Source of the DNA: Roseovarius carneus
Lineage (GTDB): Bacteria; Pseudomonadota; Alphaproteobacteria; Rhodobacterales; Rhodobacteraceae
Reading direction: 5' to 3'
Assembly: GCF_020141465.1 (NCBI RefSeq)
Contig: NZ_JAHSPD010000001.1
Span: 1,966,374 to 2,030,373 of the forward strand
Length of the DNA stretch: 64,000 nt
Within the stretch, counting starts at the first letter, position 1; each line of letters begins with the position of its first letter. Below are positions 17,543 through 25,186 of this stretch, piece by piece. Under the pieces are notes generated by a model. That model made no database searches. It had not been told where the DNA came from and worked only from the letters and a program-made list of their open reading frames with translations. The translations under genes were made by a program, and so were the position numbers.

Positions 17543-18365
17543 TCGGCTGCGCGTCGATAAACGCCCAAATCTGGCGCAGCACATCGCTGCGCCACAGATC
17601 GTTATGACCGCCGGCTTGGACCTCGATCATCTGCTTGGCGGCTGAGCCTGCGGCGGCGTGAACGGCGCGCCCTTGCGCGACCGGGATCAGCGTGTCTTGC
17701 GTGCCGTGGATGATCATCAGCGGGGCGGTGAGGGATTGAGCGTGTTCCGCGCTGTTCCAGATATTTTGCATTTGCGGGATGAGCGATGTGAATTGCGGCG
17801 CGGAGACCCGCACCACATCGGGCAGGGAGGTGTAGGGCGCTTCCAGCACAACGCCCAAGGGCTGCTGTCGCGTGTCAGCGATCAGGCGGAGGGCCACGCC
17901 AGACCCAAGGCTTTCGCCAAAAAGGATCACGTCCGCCGGGGCGAGGCCAGGGATGAGATCACCCAAAGACCCGTAAAGGCGCGCCATATCGGCGGCGATG
18001 AGCGCCTCGGACGGGATTCCACCGCTGCCTGAGGAGCCGCGATAAGCGGGCGCGATGAGGCCGTATCCGCGCTCTAGAAACTGCTCGAACCGGCCTGCGC
18101 GATTGGCCAGATTGCCCGCGTTGCCGTGAAGATAAAGGATCACGGGCTTGCCCGACTCTGGTGGGGTCACCCAGAGAATATGGCGCACGCCGCCGTGGCT
18201 TTGCAGCACCTCTTGGGCGGGGATGCCTGCGGCGGTTGGGCTTATGCGGGTGGCGTCAAACGGGTAGACCGCACGCCGCTCCAGCCCTTCAAGGCTCAGC
18301 CATCCGCCCGCCCCCAAGATCGTTATGAGGGCGGTGAAGAGGCCTGCGCGCCTAAGCGACGTCAT
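17532..18365 (-). CDS. Alpha/beta hydrolase, membrane-anchored (BEM46-like)
   Basis: A 277-residue serine hydrolase with an N-terminal hydrophobic anchor (ALITILGAGGWLSL). The catalytic triad is readable: nucleophile in GESLGSG, acid in IHGTQDTLIP and histidine in AGGHND; the oxyanion region is YLHGNAGN. Residue pattern resembles the BEM46/YfhR group of membrane-associated hydrolases with unknown substrates. The start ATG lies inside the end of the pccR gene (14-bp overlap), so it is translated with pccR as an operon. A link to acyl-CoA or ester metabolism is possible from position only. Confidence 0.85.
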   Translation of the reverse strand: MTSLRRAGLFTALITILGAGGWLSLEGLERRAVYPFDATRISPTAAGIPAQEVLQSHGGVRHILWVTPPESGKPVILYLHGNAGNLANRAGRFEQFLERGYGLIAPAYRGSSGSGGIPSEALIAADMARLYGSLGDLIPGLAPADVILFGESLGSGVALRLIADTRQQPLGVVLEAPYTSLPDVVRVSAPQFTSLIPQMQNIWNSAEHAQSLTAPLMIIHGTQDTLIPVAQGRAVHAAAGSAAKQMIEVQAGGHNDLWRSDVLRQIWAFIDAQPIRR

Positions 18366-19749
18366 AGGGCAGCACGCCGCGCGTGTCTTCGGGGATCGAA
18401 AGCCGCCGCTCCAAGGGCGGGATGGCGCGCTGATGGCAATTCGTGCGCTCGCAGATGCGGCAGGAGATGCCGATGGGCTCAAACGCGGCGGGGGTGGAGA
18501 GGTCGAGATTGTCGGCATAGACCAGCGCGCTTGCGTGGCGCACCTCACAGCCCAGAGCGATGGCAAAGCGCCGCACGGGCGCTCCGAAATGACCGCCCGG
18601 TTTGCTCACATCGCGCGCGAGGTTGATGTAGCGCACACCGTCCGGCGTCTCGGCCAGTTGGCGCAGGAAGCGCCCGGGCGTCTCAAAAGCGCGGTGCACG
18701 TTCCACAAAGGGCAGGCACCGCCAAAGCGCGCAAATTGCAGCCGCGTGGCCGAGTGACGTTTGGTGATCGTGCCCGCCTGATCCACCCGCACGAAGAAGA
18801 ACGGCACCCCCTTCGCGCCGGGCCGCTGAAGCGTGGCGAGGCGGTGCGCGACTTGTTCAATGGACGCGCCAAAGCGGTGGGACAGCACCTCCAGATCATG
18901 GCGATAGGTCTGGGCCGCCTCCAAGAAGGGCGCGTAGGGCATCATCGCTGCCCCGGCATAGTAATTCGCAAGGCCGATCTTGGCGATGGCGCGCGCCTCG
19001 CTGGATTGGAACCGGGCAAGGTCAAGCGTTGCCTCAAAAAGCTGTTCCTGCGTCAGGAGGGCCAGTTGCAAGAGCATCTGGAAGCTGCGCGTCTCGGGCG
19101 CGGTGCGCGACGAGAGGTACAGGACACCCTCTGCGCGGTCGAGACGGCGGAGCGTATCGCTCTCGATATGGGAAACGGATATGCCTAACTCCGACAGTCC
19201 GTGGCGAGCGCGGGCGTAAGGCGTCATTTGTGACGGGCCTTCCGTCCCGAACCGTTCGGCGGCGTGATCCACTGCGTCGATGTAGTTGTCGCAGTAATGG
19301 AAGAAATCACGCACCTCGTTCCATGGGCTTTGTTGCGCACCGGCATCGTCACGGCCAAGGGCTTCGTCCAGCGAGGCAAGACGCTCATGCGTCTGGCGAT
19401 AGGCGCTGTGCAACTCCAGAAACGCGCGCGCGAGGGCGGGGGCGTTGGAGGCGGTGAGACGCAGATCAGCCAAGGGTGGCGGGTCGGCGAAGACCGGATC
19501 GGCCAGCGCCTCTCGCATGTCGCTCACCATCCGCTCGGCGTCACCTGTGCTCAGCTCGGTCACATCAAACCCGAATTCCTGTGCGAGGGCGAGAACGACT
19601 GTTGTGGAGAGCGGGCGGTTATTGTTCTCCATTTGGTTGAGATAGGGCAGGGAAATGCCCAAACGTGCCGCGAAATCCTTCTGGGTCAGGGCAAGGCGTT
19701 GGCGGGTCTCGCGCAACTTTGCCCCGGCATAGAGTTTTTTGGACGGCAT
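18352..19749 (-). CDS. pccR: Short-chain fatty acyl-CoA regulator (ScfR family), PccR-like
   Basis: Transcription factor of 465 residues with an N-terminal XRE helix-turn-helix (about 8-65, TQKDFAARLGISLPYLNQME), a central IrrE-like region and a C-terminal domain with cysteines at about 430, 433 and 438 (CRICERTNC). This architecture is the ScfR family (RamB, MccR, PccR). As I recall, PccR of Rhodobacter sphaeroides activates pccB on propionate or acetate through TTTGCAAA-type motifs. Here the gene lies one gene away from pccB. A perfect palindrome containing TTTGCAAA is about 50 bp before the start codon, suggesting autoregulation. Strong call for family, good for the name. Confidence 0.88.
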   Translation of the reverse strand: MPSKKLYAGAKLRETRQRLALTQKDFAARLGISLPYLNQMENNNRPLSTTVVLALAQEFGFDVTELSTGDAERMVSDMREALADPVFADPPPLADLRLTASNAPALARAFLELHSAYRQTHERLASLDEALGRDDAGAQQSPWNEVRDFFHYCDNYIDAVDHAAERFGTEGPSQMTPYARARHGLSELGISVSHIESDTLRRLDRAEGVLYLSSRTAPETRSFQMLLQLALLTQEQLFEATLDLARFQSSEARAIAKIGLANYYAGAAMMPYAPFLEAAQTYRHDLEVLSHRFGASIEQVAHRLATLQRPGAKGVPFFFVRVDQAGTITKRHSATRLQFARFGGACPLWNVHRAFETPGRFLRQLAETPDGVRYINLARDVSKPGGHFGAPVRRFAIALGCEVRHASALVYADNLDLSTPAAFEPIGISCRICERTNCHQRAIPPLERRLSIPEDTRGVLPYDVA

Positions 19750-19799
19750 GGCGGCTCTGATCTCGCGGATTGGCTTTGCAGTTTAGCAGTGCGGCAAGA

Positions 19800-19817
19800 T
19801 TAGGTTTGCAAACCTAA
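19800..19817. promoter_or_regulatory. Perfect 18-bp palindrome before pccR, probable PccR operator
   Basis: TTAGGTTTGCAAACCTAA reads the same on both strands and contains the TTTGCAAA core. A partial repeat, CTTTGCAG at 19774-19781, follows towards the pccR start at 19749. Position and symmetry fit autoregulation by PccR; the converging MFS gene end is only 15 bp away. Confidence 0.7.
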
Positions 19818-19831
19818 GGGCGCAAGGGGTT

Positions 19832-21043
19832 TCAGGACCGCGCCAGCCGCGCCCCGCGCTGCATCACGAAAAGGATCGTGCCCACCGCCAAAATCGCCGT
19901 GATCAGCATGATCCACAAAAGCGGGAAGGCACCAGACCCTTCGGTCAGCATCAAGCCCGCCAGCGCCGAAAGCGCCGCGCCGCCGCCGATCATCAACGCG
20001 CCGGAAAGCCCGCTTGCCGTGCCCGCCAGATGTGGGCGCACCGACAAAGCCCCTGCCGTGGCGTTGGGAATGACCATGCCGTTGCCTAGCCCCATAAAGA
20101 TCATCAGGCCAAAAAAGCTGAGCGCGCTGCCATGCCCCATGTAGAAAAGGGCGAGGTTGAGGGAAATGCCAACTGCGTTGATGATCGTGCCCCAAAGCAC
20201 CATCGGGTTCACGCCCACCCGTACCGAAAACCGCCCCGACAGGAAGTTGCCCGCGAAATACCCAATCGCGGGCGCGCCGAAATAAAGCCCGACCTCGGCC
20301 GGCGCGAGCCCGAAGACGTGATCGCCCACGTAAGGCGCGCCGCCTAGATAGGCAAAGAACGACCCCGACGACAGGGCTGAGGCCATGGAATATCCCCAGA
20401 AGCGCGGGGAGCGGAAAAGTTGAGGATATTCGCGGAATTGCGCACCCATGGTGAGGGTGCTTTTCGCGGCGGTCTCTCCCAGGTCCTTCCAGACCAGTGC
20501 GAAGAGCATCGCGCCCATGATGGCAAGAAGCCAGAAATTGGACTGCCAGCCGAATTGCTCATCCAGAAGGCCGCCAAAGGCAGGGCCAATCATCGGTACC
20601 ACGGCCATCCCCATCGTGACATAACCGATCATCGACGCCGCCTGATCCTGCGGGACCATGTCACGCACGATGGCGCGGCTGAGCACCATGGCCACCACGA
20701 TCGTTGCCTGCACCATGCGAAACGCCAAGAACACCCATTCCGACGTGGCCAGTGCACAGCCCACCGAGGCCAGTACAAAAACCGCCGTGCCCGCAAGAAT
20801 CACAGGGCGGCGGCCCAGCTTATCCGAGATGGGTCCGAGCAGGATCTGAAGCACAGCATTCACCGCAAGATAAAGCGCCACGGAGAGTTGCAGCAGGCGG
20901 TAATCAGCCTCGAAAAAATCGGCCATGCCGGGCAGGGACGGCAAGAACACATTCAGCGCCAGCGTCGAGATACCCGCCATCAGGATCAACGTGGCGATAT
21001 GCGGGGGGGTGGTGCGATCTAGGAAGCGGGGTGGGACACTCAT
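19832..21043 (-). CDS. MFS multidrug efflux transporter, Bcr/CflA type
   Basis: Inner-membrane drug:H+ antiporter of 403 residues with 12 predicted segments. Motif A between segments 2 and 3 appears as GPISDKLGRRPVIL; segment 1 has LALNVFLPSLPGMADFF, typical of Bcr/CflA proteins, and segment 5 carries a variant antiporter motif (MGMAVVPMIGPAFGGLL). It is divergent from pccB and shares its 167-bp operator-bearing upstream region, so PccR could affect it too. The same strand leads into pccR 82 bp downstream. Confidence 0.9.
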   Translation of the reverse strand: MSVPPRFLDRTTPPHIATLILMAGISTLALNVFLPSLPGMADFFEADYRLLQLSVALYLAVNAVLQILLGPISDKLGRRPVILAGTAVFVLASVGCALATSEWVFLAFRMVQATIVVAMVLSRAIVRDMVPQDQAASMIGYVTMGMAVVPMIGPAFGGLLDEQFGWQSNFWLLAIMGAMLFALVWKDLGETAAKSTLTMGAQFREYPQLFRSPRFWGYSMASALSSGSFFAYLGGAPYVGDHVFGLAPAEVGLYFGAPAIGYFAGNFLSGRFSVRVGVNPMVLWGTIINAVGISLNLALFYMGHGSALSFFGLMIFMGLGNGMVIPNATAGALSVRPHLAGTASGLSGALMIGGGAALSALAGLMLTEGSGAFPLLWIMLITAILAVGTILFVMQRGARLARS

Positions 21044-21095
21044 CGCCTATGTCTCGGGGATTTGGCGCAGGGGTGCAAGCAGACAGGTGGGGTTA

Positions 21096-21192
21096 GCAAG
21101 TTTGCGACTTAGCGACGTTTTCTTTGCAAGGCTTTGCAAATTTGCCGTATTTCGCTTCCCCTCGCGCGCCAGTCCCCCTAGTTTGCTGCAAA
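21096..21192. promoter_or_regulatory. Cluster of TTTGC/GCAAA sites before pccB, probable PccR binding region
   Basis: The region holds TTTGCAA (21123-21129), TTTGCAAA (21133-21140) and TTTGC (21141-21145) in a row. It is flanked by GCAA-G-TTTGC (21096-21105) and a TTTGC-T-GCAAA inverted repeat (21182-21192) just before the pccB ribosome-binding site. The known PccR motif, as I recall it, is TTTGCAAA, four bases, TTTGCAA; spacing here is shorter. The second copy ends 70 bp before the pccB start. Confidence 0.75.
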
Positions 21193-21210
21193 ATCCGATG
21201 GGAGACGATC

Positions 21211-22743
21211 ATGAAAGATATCCTGCAAACACTCGAAGACCGCCGTGAGATGGCGCGCGCAGGCGGCGGTGAACGCCGCGTTGCCGCACAGCATGCGAAA
21301 GGCAAGCTCACCGCGCGCGAGCGGGTGGAGCTTTTGCTCGACGAGGGCAGCTTTGAGGAGTTCGATATGTTCGTGGCCCATCGCTGCGTCGATTTCGGGA
21401 TGCAGGACGAGCGCCCCTACGGCGATGGGGTGATCACGGGCTGGGGCACTATCAACGGTCGAATGGTCTATGTCTTCTCTCAGGATTTCACTGTTTTGGG
21501 TGGCTCGGTGTCGGAAACACACGCCAAGAAAATCTGCAAGATCATGGATATGGCCATGCAAAACGGCGCGCCCGTGATCGGCATAAACGATTCGGGCGGC
21601 GCGCGCATTCAGGAAGGCGTGGATAGTCTGGCGGGCTACGGTGATGTTTTTCAGCGCAACATCATGGCCTCTGGCGTGGTCCCGCAGATCTCGGTGATCA
21701 TGGGGCCGTGCGCAGGCGGCGCGGTCTATTCGCCCGCCATGACCGACTTTATCTTCATGGTCAAAGACAGCTCTTACATGTTCGTCACCGGCCCCGATGT
21801 GGTCAAGACCGTTACCAACGAGCAGGTCACGGCAGAAGAACTGGGCGGCGCCTCCACCCATACGAAAAAATCCTCCGTCGCTGATGCGGCGTTTGAAAAC
21901 GATGTGGAGGCGCTGGCCGAAGTCCGCCGTCTGGTCGATTTCCTGCCCTCGTCCAACCGCGAAAAGCCGCCCGTGCGCCCCTTCTTTGATGAGCCGGGCC
22001 GGATCGAGCCGTCGCTCGACACGCTGGTGCCTGACAATCCCAACACGCCCTACGATATGAAAGAGCTGATCACCAAGCTCGCCGATGAAGGTGATTTCTA
22101 CGAGATCCAAGAGGATTTTGCCAAAAACATGATCACCGGCTTCATCCGCCTAGAAGGGCAGACCGTGGGTGTGGTCGCCAACCAACCCATGGTGCTGGCG
22201 GGATGCCTTGATATCGACAGCTCGCGCAAGGCCGCGCGCTTCGTGCGCTTTTGTGACTGCTTCGAGATCCCGCTGCTGACTCTGGTGGACGTCCCCGGCT
22301 TCCTGCCCGGCGTGACGCAGGAATATAACGGCGTGATCAAACACGGTGCCAAACTGCTCTTTGCCTATGGTGAAGCCACGGTGCCCAAGGTCACGGTCAT
22401 CACCCGCAAGGCCTATGGTGGTGCTTACGTGGTCATGGCGTCCAAACACTTGGCGGCCGATTTCAACTACGCCTGGCCCACCTCCGAGATTGCCGTGATG
22501 GGGGCGAAGGGTGCCACCGAAATCATCCACCGCAAGGATCGCGACGACCCCGAAAAGCTCGCCGCCCACACCAAGGATTACGAGGATCGCTTTGCAAATC
22601 CTTTCGTGGCCGCCGAACGCGGCTTCGTGGACGAGGTCATCATGCCCCAATCCACCCGCAAACGTGTCAGCCGCGCCTTCGCCTCCCTGCGCGACAAGCA
22701 ATCCGATATGCCATGGAAAAAGCACGATAATATCCCGCTTTAA
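21211..22743 (+). CDS. pccB: Propionyl-CoA carboxylase beta (carboxyltransferase) subunit
   Basis: Transfers CO2 from carboxybiotin on PccA to propionyl-CoA, giving (S)-methylmalonyl-CoA. The 510-residue protein shows both crotonase-like halves of the carboxyltransferase fold, with the oxyanion-forming glycines in [21 protein letters not shown] and [11 protein letters not shown] in the N-half, and [14 protein letters not shown] and [13 protein letters not shown] in the C-half. The start is the ATG at 21211 with GGGAGA six bases before. It belongs with pccA, 2.4 kb downstream; five small genes lie between them. The upstream sites predict induction by propionate or acetate. Confidence 0.97.
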   Translation: MKDILQTLEDRREMARAGGGERRVAAQHAKGKLTARERVELLLDEGSFEEFDMFVAHRCVDFGMQDERPYGDGVITGWGTINGRMVYVFSQDFTVLGGSVSETHAKKICKIMDMAMQNGAPVIGINDSGGARIQEGVDSLAGYGDVFQRNIMASGVVPQISVIMGPCAGGAVYSPAMTDFIFMVKDSSYMFVTGPDVVKTVTNEQVTAEELGGASTHTKKSSVADAAFENDVEALAEVRRLVDFLPSSNREKPPVRPFFDEPGRIEPSLDTLVPDNPNTPYDMKELITKLADEGDFYEIQEDFAKNMITGFIRLEGQTVGVVANQPMVLAGCLDIDSSRKAARFVRFCDCFEIPLLTLVDVPGFLPGVTQEYNGVIKHGAKLLFAYGEATVPKVTVITRKAYGGAYVVMASKHLAADFNYAWPTSEIAVMGAKGATEIIHRKDRDDPEKLAAHTKDYEDRFANPFVAAERGFVDEVIMPQSTRKRVSRAFASLRDKQSDMPWKKHDNIPL

Positions 22744-22871
22744 TCCGCTTCTTCTTGCCTCAAATATCCCCGCCGGAGGCGCACAGCTGCCACAGGCGGG
22801 CCGATTGGAAAGACGCATATGACCCTGATCTCTGCCTTTCAGCCAGCGTTGCCAACACTTGGCTCTGCGCT

Positions 22872-23201
22872 GTGAGCGATCGCTTCCATACCCATCGGGA
22901 CGGCGCATGTCTGTTGCATGCGCGGTGCGTGCCCGTGCGCTGGGATGTGGAGGCGCGGGCGGTCTTTCCAGATGGCGCGCGGGGGCGGCTGGCGGTGCAG
23001 GTGCGGCAGGACATGTGGCGCGGTTTGCGCCGCTTGCGCGGCTTTGCGCCCGCGGTGGAGGTGGTGCGCCGGGACGGCGCTTTGCATCTGCGCGCGGGCG
23101 GGCAGGTGGCGGGTGCAGTCCCCCCCGGCACGGCGGAGCGGATCGCAGACCTGTTGGACAGCCGTCCGCATCGCACCCGCTGGCTGAGGGGCGCGCGATG
23201 A
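22872..23201 (+). CDS. Conserved hypothetical protein in the pccB-pccA interval
   Basis: About 109 residues from a GTG at 22872 (VSDRFHTHRDGACLL). It is very arginine-rich (RQDMWRGLRRLRGF) and otherwise shows no motif I recognise. The start is unsure: no clear ribosome-binding site precedes the GTG. A tiny frame at 22819-22875 (18 residues, ATG with GGAAAG upstream) ends at a TGA overlapping this GTG, so translational coupling is possible. The gene's own stop overlaps the next ATG (ATGA at 23198). Codon use matches the neighbours. Function unknown. Confidence 0.55.
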   Translation: MSDRFHTHRDGACLLHARCVPVRWDVEARAVFPDGARGRLAVQVRQDMWRGLRRLRGFAPAVEVVRRDGALHLRAGGQVAGAVPPGTAERIADLLDSRPHRTRWLRGAR

Positions 23202-23602
23202 GCCGGTTTGCCACGATCACAGCGGCTTCGAGCATCGCCCTGCCTGCCGCGGCGCAGGAGGAGGTAGAGCCTTTGCGCGTCAAACTTCCCTCCGGGCTTG
23301 AGGCAGAGCTTTTGGAGGTGTTGAGCGGGCCGTCCGCTTCGGGTCTGGTTTACCGCTTCCGCTTTGTCGCCGAAGGCTTCACGCCAAGCGATGAGACAGT
23401 TGAATTGGTGCAGCTTGATTTGCAATATCTGTGCGATGCCTATGCCTTGGACCGGCTGCCCGAAATTGGGCCCAAGCCCTCGCAGATCATCATCTCTTTG
23501 GCAGATCGGCCCACTGAGTTCGGTATGGCGGATTCACGCGCACGGCAGGTTTTTGCAGCTTTCAGCCCCGTAGGCAGCGCCTGTATCTGGGAGATGTTTT
23601 AA
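23198..23602 (+). CDS. DUF6497-like secreted protein
   Basis: A 134-residue protein with a weak signal-like N-terminus (MSRFATITAASSIALPAAAQ) and a compact domain with ESFG-type beta pattern: VKLPSGLEAELLEVL, YRFRFVAEG, LQYLCDAYALDRLPEIGP, IIISLADRPTEFG, ending GSACIWEMF. This matches, from memory, the DUF6497 proteins that accompany propionyl-CoA carboxylase genes in Rhodobacteraceae. The two cysteines may form a disulfide. It overlaps the previous gene by 4 bp. Role unknown; the constant link to pcc genes suggests shared transcription rather than proven function. Confidence 0.7.
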   Translation: MSRFATITAASSIALPAAAQEEVEPLRVKLPSGLEAELLEVLSGPSASGLVYRFRFVAEGFTPSDETVELVQLDLQYLCDAYALDRLPEIGPKPSQIIISLADRPTEFGMADSRARQVFAAFSPVGSACIWEMF

Positions 23603-23671
23603 TGCACATACAACATCTTGAGGGCCAAAGCTCAGGCCAGTCCTCTTTTGAGGCTTTCGCGTCACAAAGCC

Positions 23672-23680
23672 TGTGGATAA
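23672..23680 (-). promoter_or_regulatory. Single perfect DnaA box
   Basis: On the minus strand the sequence is TTATCCACA, the exact DnaA consensus, inside the 214-bp gap between two small genes. No second box or AT-rich element is nearby, so it is not an origin. Confidence 0.35.
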
Positions 23681-23816
23681 CTTTGCCTATATATCCATCT
23701 TCCCTTCTACCGTGTATTATGAACTCTGCTTGCACCCAAGCAATACAGACCTTCAGAATGGGGCAGGTTGGGGGCTTTGCCCTTGTTAAACCCCAGATAA
23801 ACGACAGGAGAATTGA

Positions 23817-23969
23817 ATGTCGAACAGTATCAAAAGCGTTATCGCGCTCGGCCTCATGGTCGTCGCGGCGGCCTGTGCCAAGGCACCAGAAGAAGATTTC
23901 GTTGTCATTGAGCCGGAGCCCATTTCGATGGAGCCCGTATCGACAGGCAAATACGGCAGCAAATACTAA
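23817..23969 (+). CDS. Very small lipoprotein (50 residues)
   Basis: Starts at ATG 23817 with AGGAG seven bases upstream. The signal peptide ends in a lipobox, MVVAAAC, so Cys20 would be lipidated, leaving a mature chain of 31 residues that is acidic and proline-rich (EEDFVVIEPEPISMEPV) and ends GKYGSKY. It is followed by a hairpin terminator at 24039. I do not know a family name; similar tiny lipoproteins occur beside pccA in relatives. Probably anchored in the inner or outer membrane; function unknown. Confidence 0.75.
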   Translation: MSNSIKSVIALGLMVVAAACAKAPEEDFVVIEPEPISMEPVSTGKYGSKY

Positions 23970-24038
23970 GCCATCTGACCTTATGACGCTGGGGCAGGCT
24001 GCAAGGCCTGCCCTCCGCATCTTCCTGTCACGCGCGTC

Positions 24039-24064
24039 CGCGCCCCAACCTGAGGGGCGCGTTT
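24039..24064 (+). terminator. Hairpin after the small lipoprotein gene
   Basis: CGCGCCCC (24039-24046) pairs with GGGGCGCG (24054-24061), loop AACCTGA, followed by TTT. The GAGGGG that could serve as ribosome-binding site for the gene at 24066 lies in the 3' arm. Confidence 0.55.
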
Positions 24065-24065
24065 G

Positions 24066-24431
24066 ATGTTGCCACCGATGACCAAGCATCGCGGCTTTCC
24101 AGGCCGCCTTCCCAGCAGCGATTTTCAGTTCACCATCCGCCGCGCCAATCCCAAAGGCGCCACGGAACTTATCCGGCGCGAGCGTTATGCCGATCGCAGG
24201 CCTGCGGACCGGCGCGCTGATGCGGGTTTCGTGCGCGCGATCTGGGACTGCTTTGGCGACACTCCCTTTGAGCGGGGCAATCTCGATAGCGGTCGGCTGA
24301 GCTGGCTCTTTGGCCGCGAGGTGCTGCCTGCGGAAGATCCGTTCGATCCCCAAAGCTATGAGGCGCTGCTTGTGCTCGACCTGGCTGCGGCGCGGCGGGC
24401 CTTCCCGGATGTGTTCAAGGACCTAGGCTGA
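24066..24431 (+). CDS. Conserved hypothetical protein
   Basis: A 121-residue soluble protein, rich in arginine and aspartate, with no signal peptide or membrane segment. Recognisable blocks are SSDFQFTIRRANPKGATELIRRERY and FVRAIWDCFGDTPFERG, but I cannot attach a family. The start ATG 24066 has GAGGGG eight bases upstream; ATG 24078 (MTKHRGF) is the alternative. It stands between hairpins, so it is probably a single-gene unit, unless read through from the lipoprotein gene. No function proposed. Confidence 0.6.
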   Translation: MLPPMTKHRGFPGRLPSSDFQFTIRRANPKGATELIRRERYADRRPADRRADAGFVRAIWDCFGDTPFERGNLDSGRLSWLFGREVLPAEDPFDPQSYEALLVLDLAAARRAFPDVFKDLG

Positions 24432-24837
24432 TGGAATCATTGGCATATGCTCAGCTTGATGCGCGAGATTCGGCCCAAAAAATGGGCGGTGGCGGGAATT
24501 CGCGCAGAGCGTGCATTTCTGCGCAAAATGCAGCCGAAAATTTTGAGCCTGCGGCGGGGTGCTTGGCGCGCCCGGCCGGCGATGCCAATGTCGGTGTAGT
24601 AGTGGCGGGTCTTCCCCAAGGGCCCGGGACATATCGTCTTAACCGTTACCCTTCCCCTGATGGGCGGCGTGGCATCCCCAAGTGCGCGCCGCCCTTTTTT
24701 CTTTTTAGATCAGTGTTCTACTTCGATAAGCGGAGCTTTGCGCATATCGCCCGTCTGGCGCAAGCAGGCTTTGACGTCAGTCCGTCTATGGCCTCATGTG
24801 AGTGTTACGTCACCACTCACAACACGCGAGGCTTAAC
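24432..24837. other. 406-bp intergenic region with a terminator-like hairpin
   Basis: No credible protein-coding frame. A GGGCGGCG (24662-24669) / CGCCGCCC (24687-24694) hairpin followed by six T residues at 24695-24700 looks like an intrinsic terminator, about 230 bp after the preceding stop. That distance leaves room for an unannotated small RNA ending there. I looked for SRP RNA (GGAAGGAAGCAGCC) and found no such motif; 6S RNA cannot be judged by eye. Confidence 0.45.
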
Positions 24838-25044
24838 ATGCGCAGACCCTTCCAATCGTTCTTCGTCCTTCTGGCGGCAGGCACTCTTGCGGCTTGCGGC
24901 GACACTTTGCCCGAACAGGCGATCATTGGCGCGGGCGCAGGGGCTGGCACGGCGGCAGTTCTCAGCGGCAGTGTTCTGGCAGGTGCCGCAGTGGGCGCGG
25001 CTGGAAATGTTGCGTATTGCCAGACCTTCCCGGATCGCTGCTGA
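24838..25044 (+). CDS. Small lipoprotein with glycine-rich hydrophobic segment
   Basis: A 68-residue protein. The N-terminal signal ends in lipobox GTLAAC, so the mature protein is anchored through Cys20 or nearby. It continues with a glycine/alanine-zipper stretch (IIGAGAGAGTAAVLSGSVLAG) and ends VAYCQTFPDRC with two cysteines. GAGG stands six bases before the ATG. It is followed by a strong terminator, 140 bp before pccA. Family unknown; glycine-zipper lipoproteins often insert in or stabilise the envelope. Confidence 0.75.
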   Translation: MRRPFQSFFVLLAAGTLAACGDTLPEQAIIGAGAGAGTAAVLSGSVLAGAAVGAAGNVAYCQTFPDRC

Positions 25045-25091
25045 AAGTCGCACGGCCCTAGCACGCCCTCAGGGGCCTCGTTTTTATCAGC

Positions 25092-25125
25092 AACCATCCG
25101 CGCTTTTTCGCGCGGGTGGTTTTTT
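25092..25125 (+). terminator. Intrinsic terminator before pccA
   Basis: AACCA-T-CCGCGC (25092-25103) pairs with GCGCGGG-TGGTT (25110-25121), followed by a T-run ending at 25125. It should separate pccA transcription from the small genes upstream, so pccA needs a promoter in 25126-25186. Confidence 0.8.
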
Positions 25126-25186
25126 GTATTCCAGCGCCTGCATCTTTGGACGCAGCGCCGCACTGACACCTTAAAGGGGACGATAT

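Noticed and set aside
22755..22871. 39-codon N-terminal extension of the gene ending at 23201
   Set aside because: It needs a TTG start with no ribosome-binding site, and its text is unlike a protein N-terminus.
23672..23680. Replication origin
   Set aside because: Only one DnaA box, no AT-rich unwinding region, and no dnaA, parAB or other origin genes around it.
24432..24700. Signal recognition particle RNA or 6S RNA
   Set aside because: The SRP GGAAGGAAGCAGCC motif is absent, and the 6S fold could not be verified by eye.
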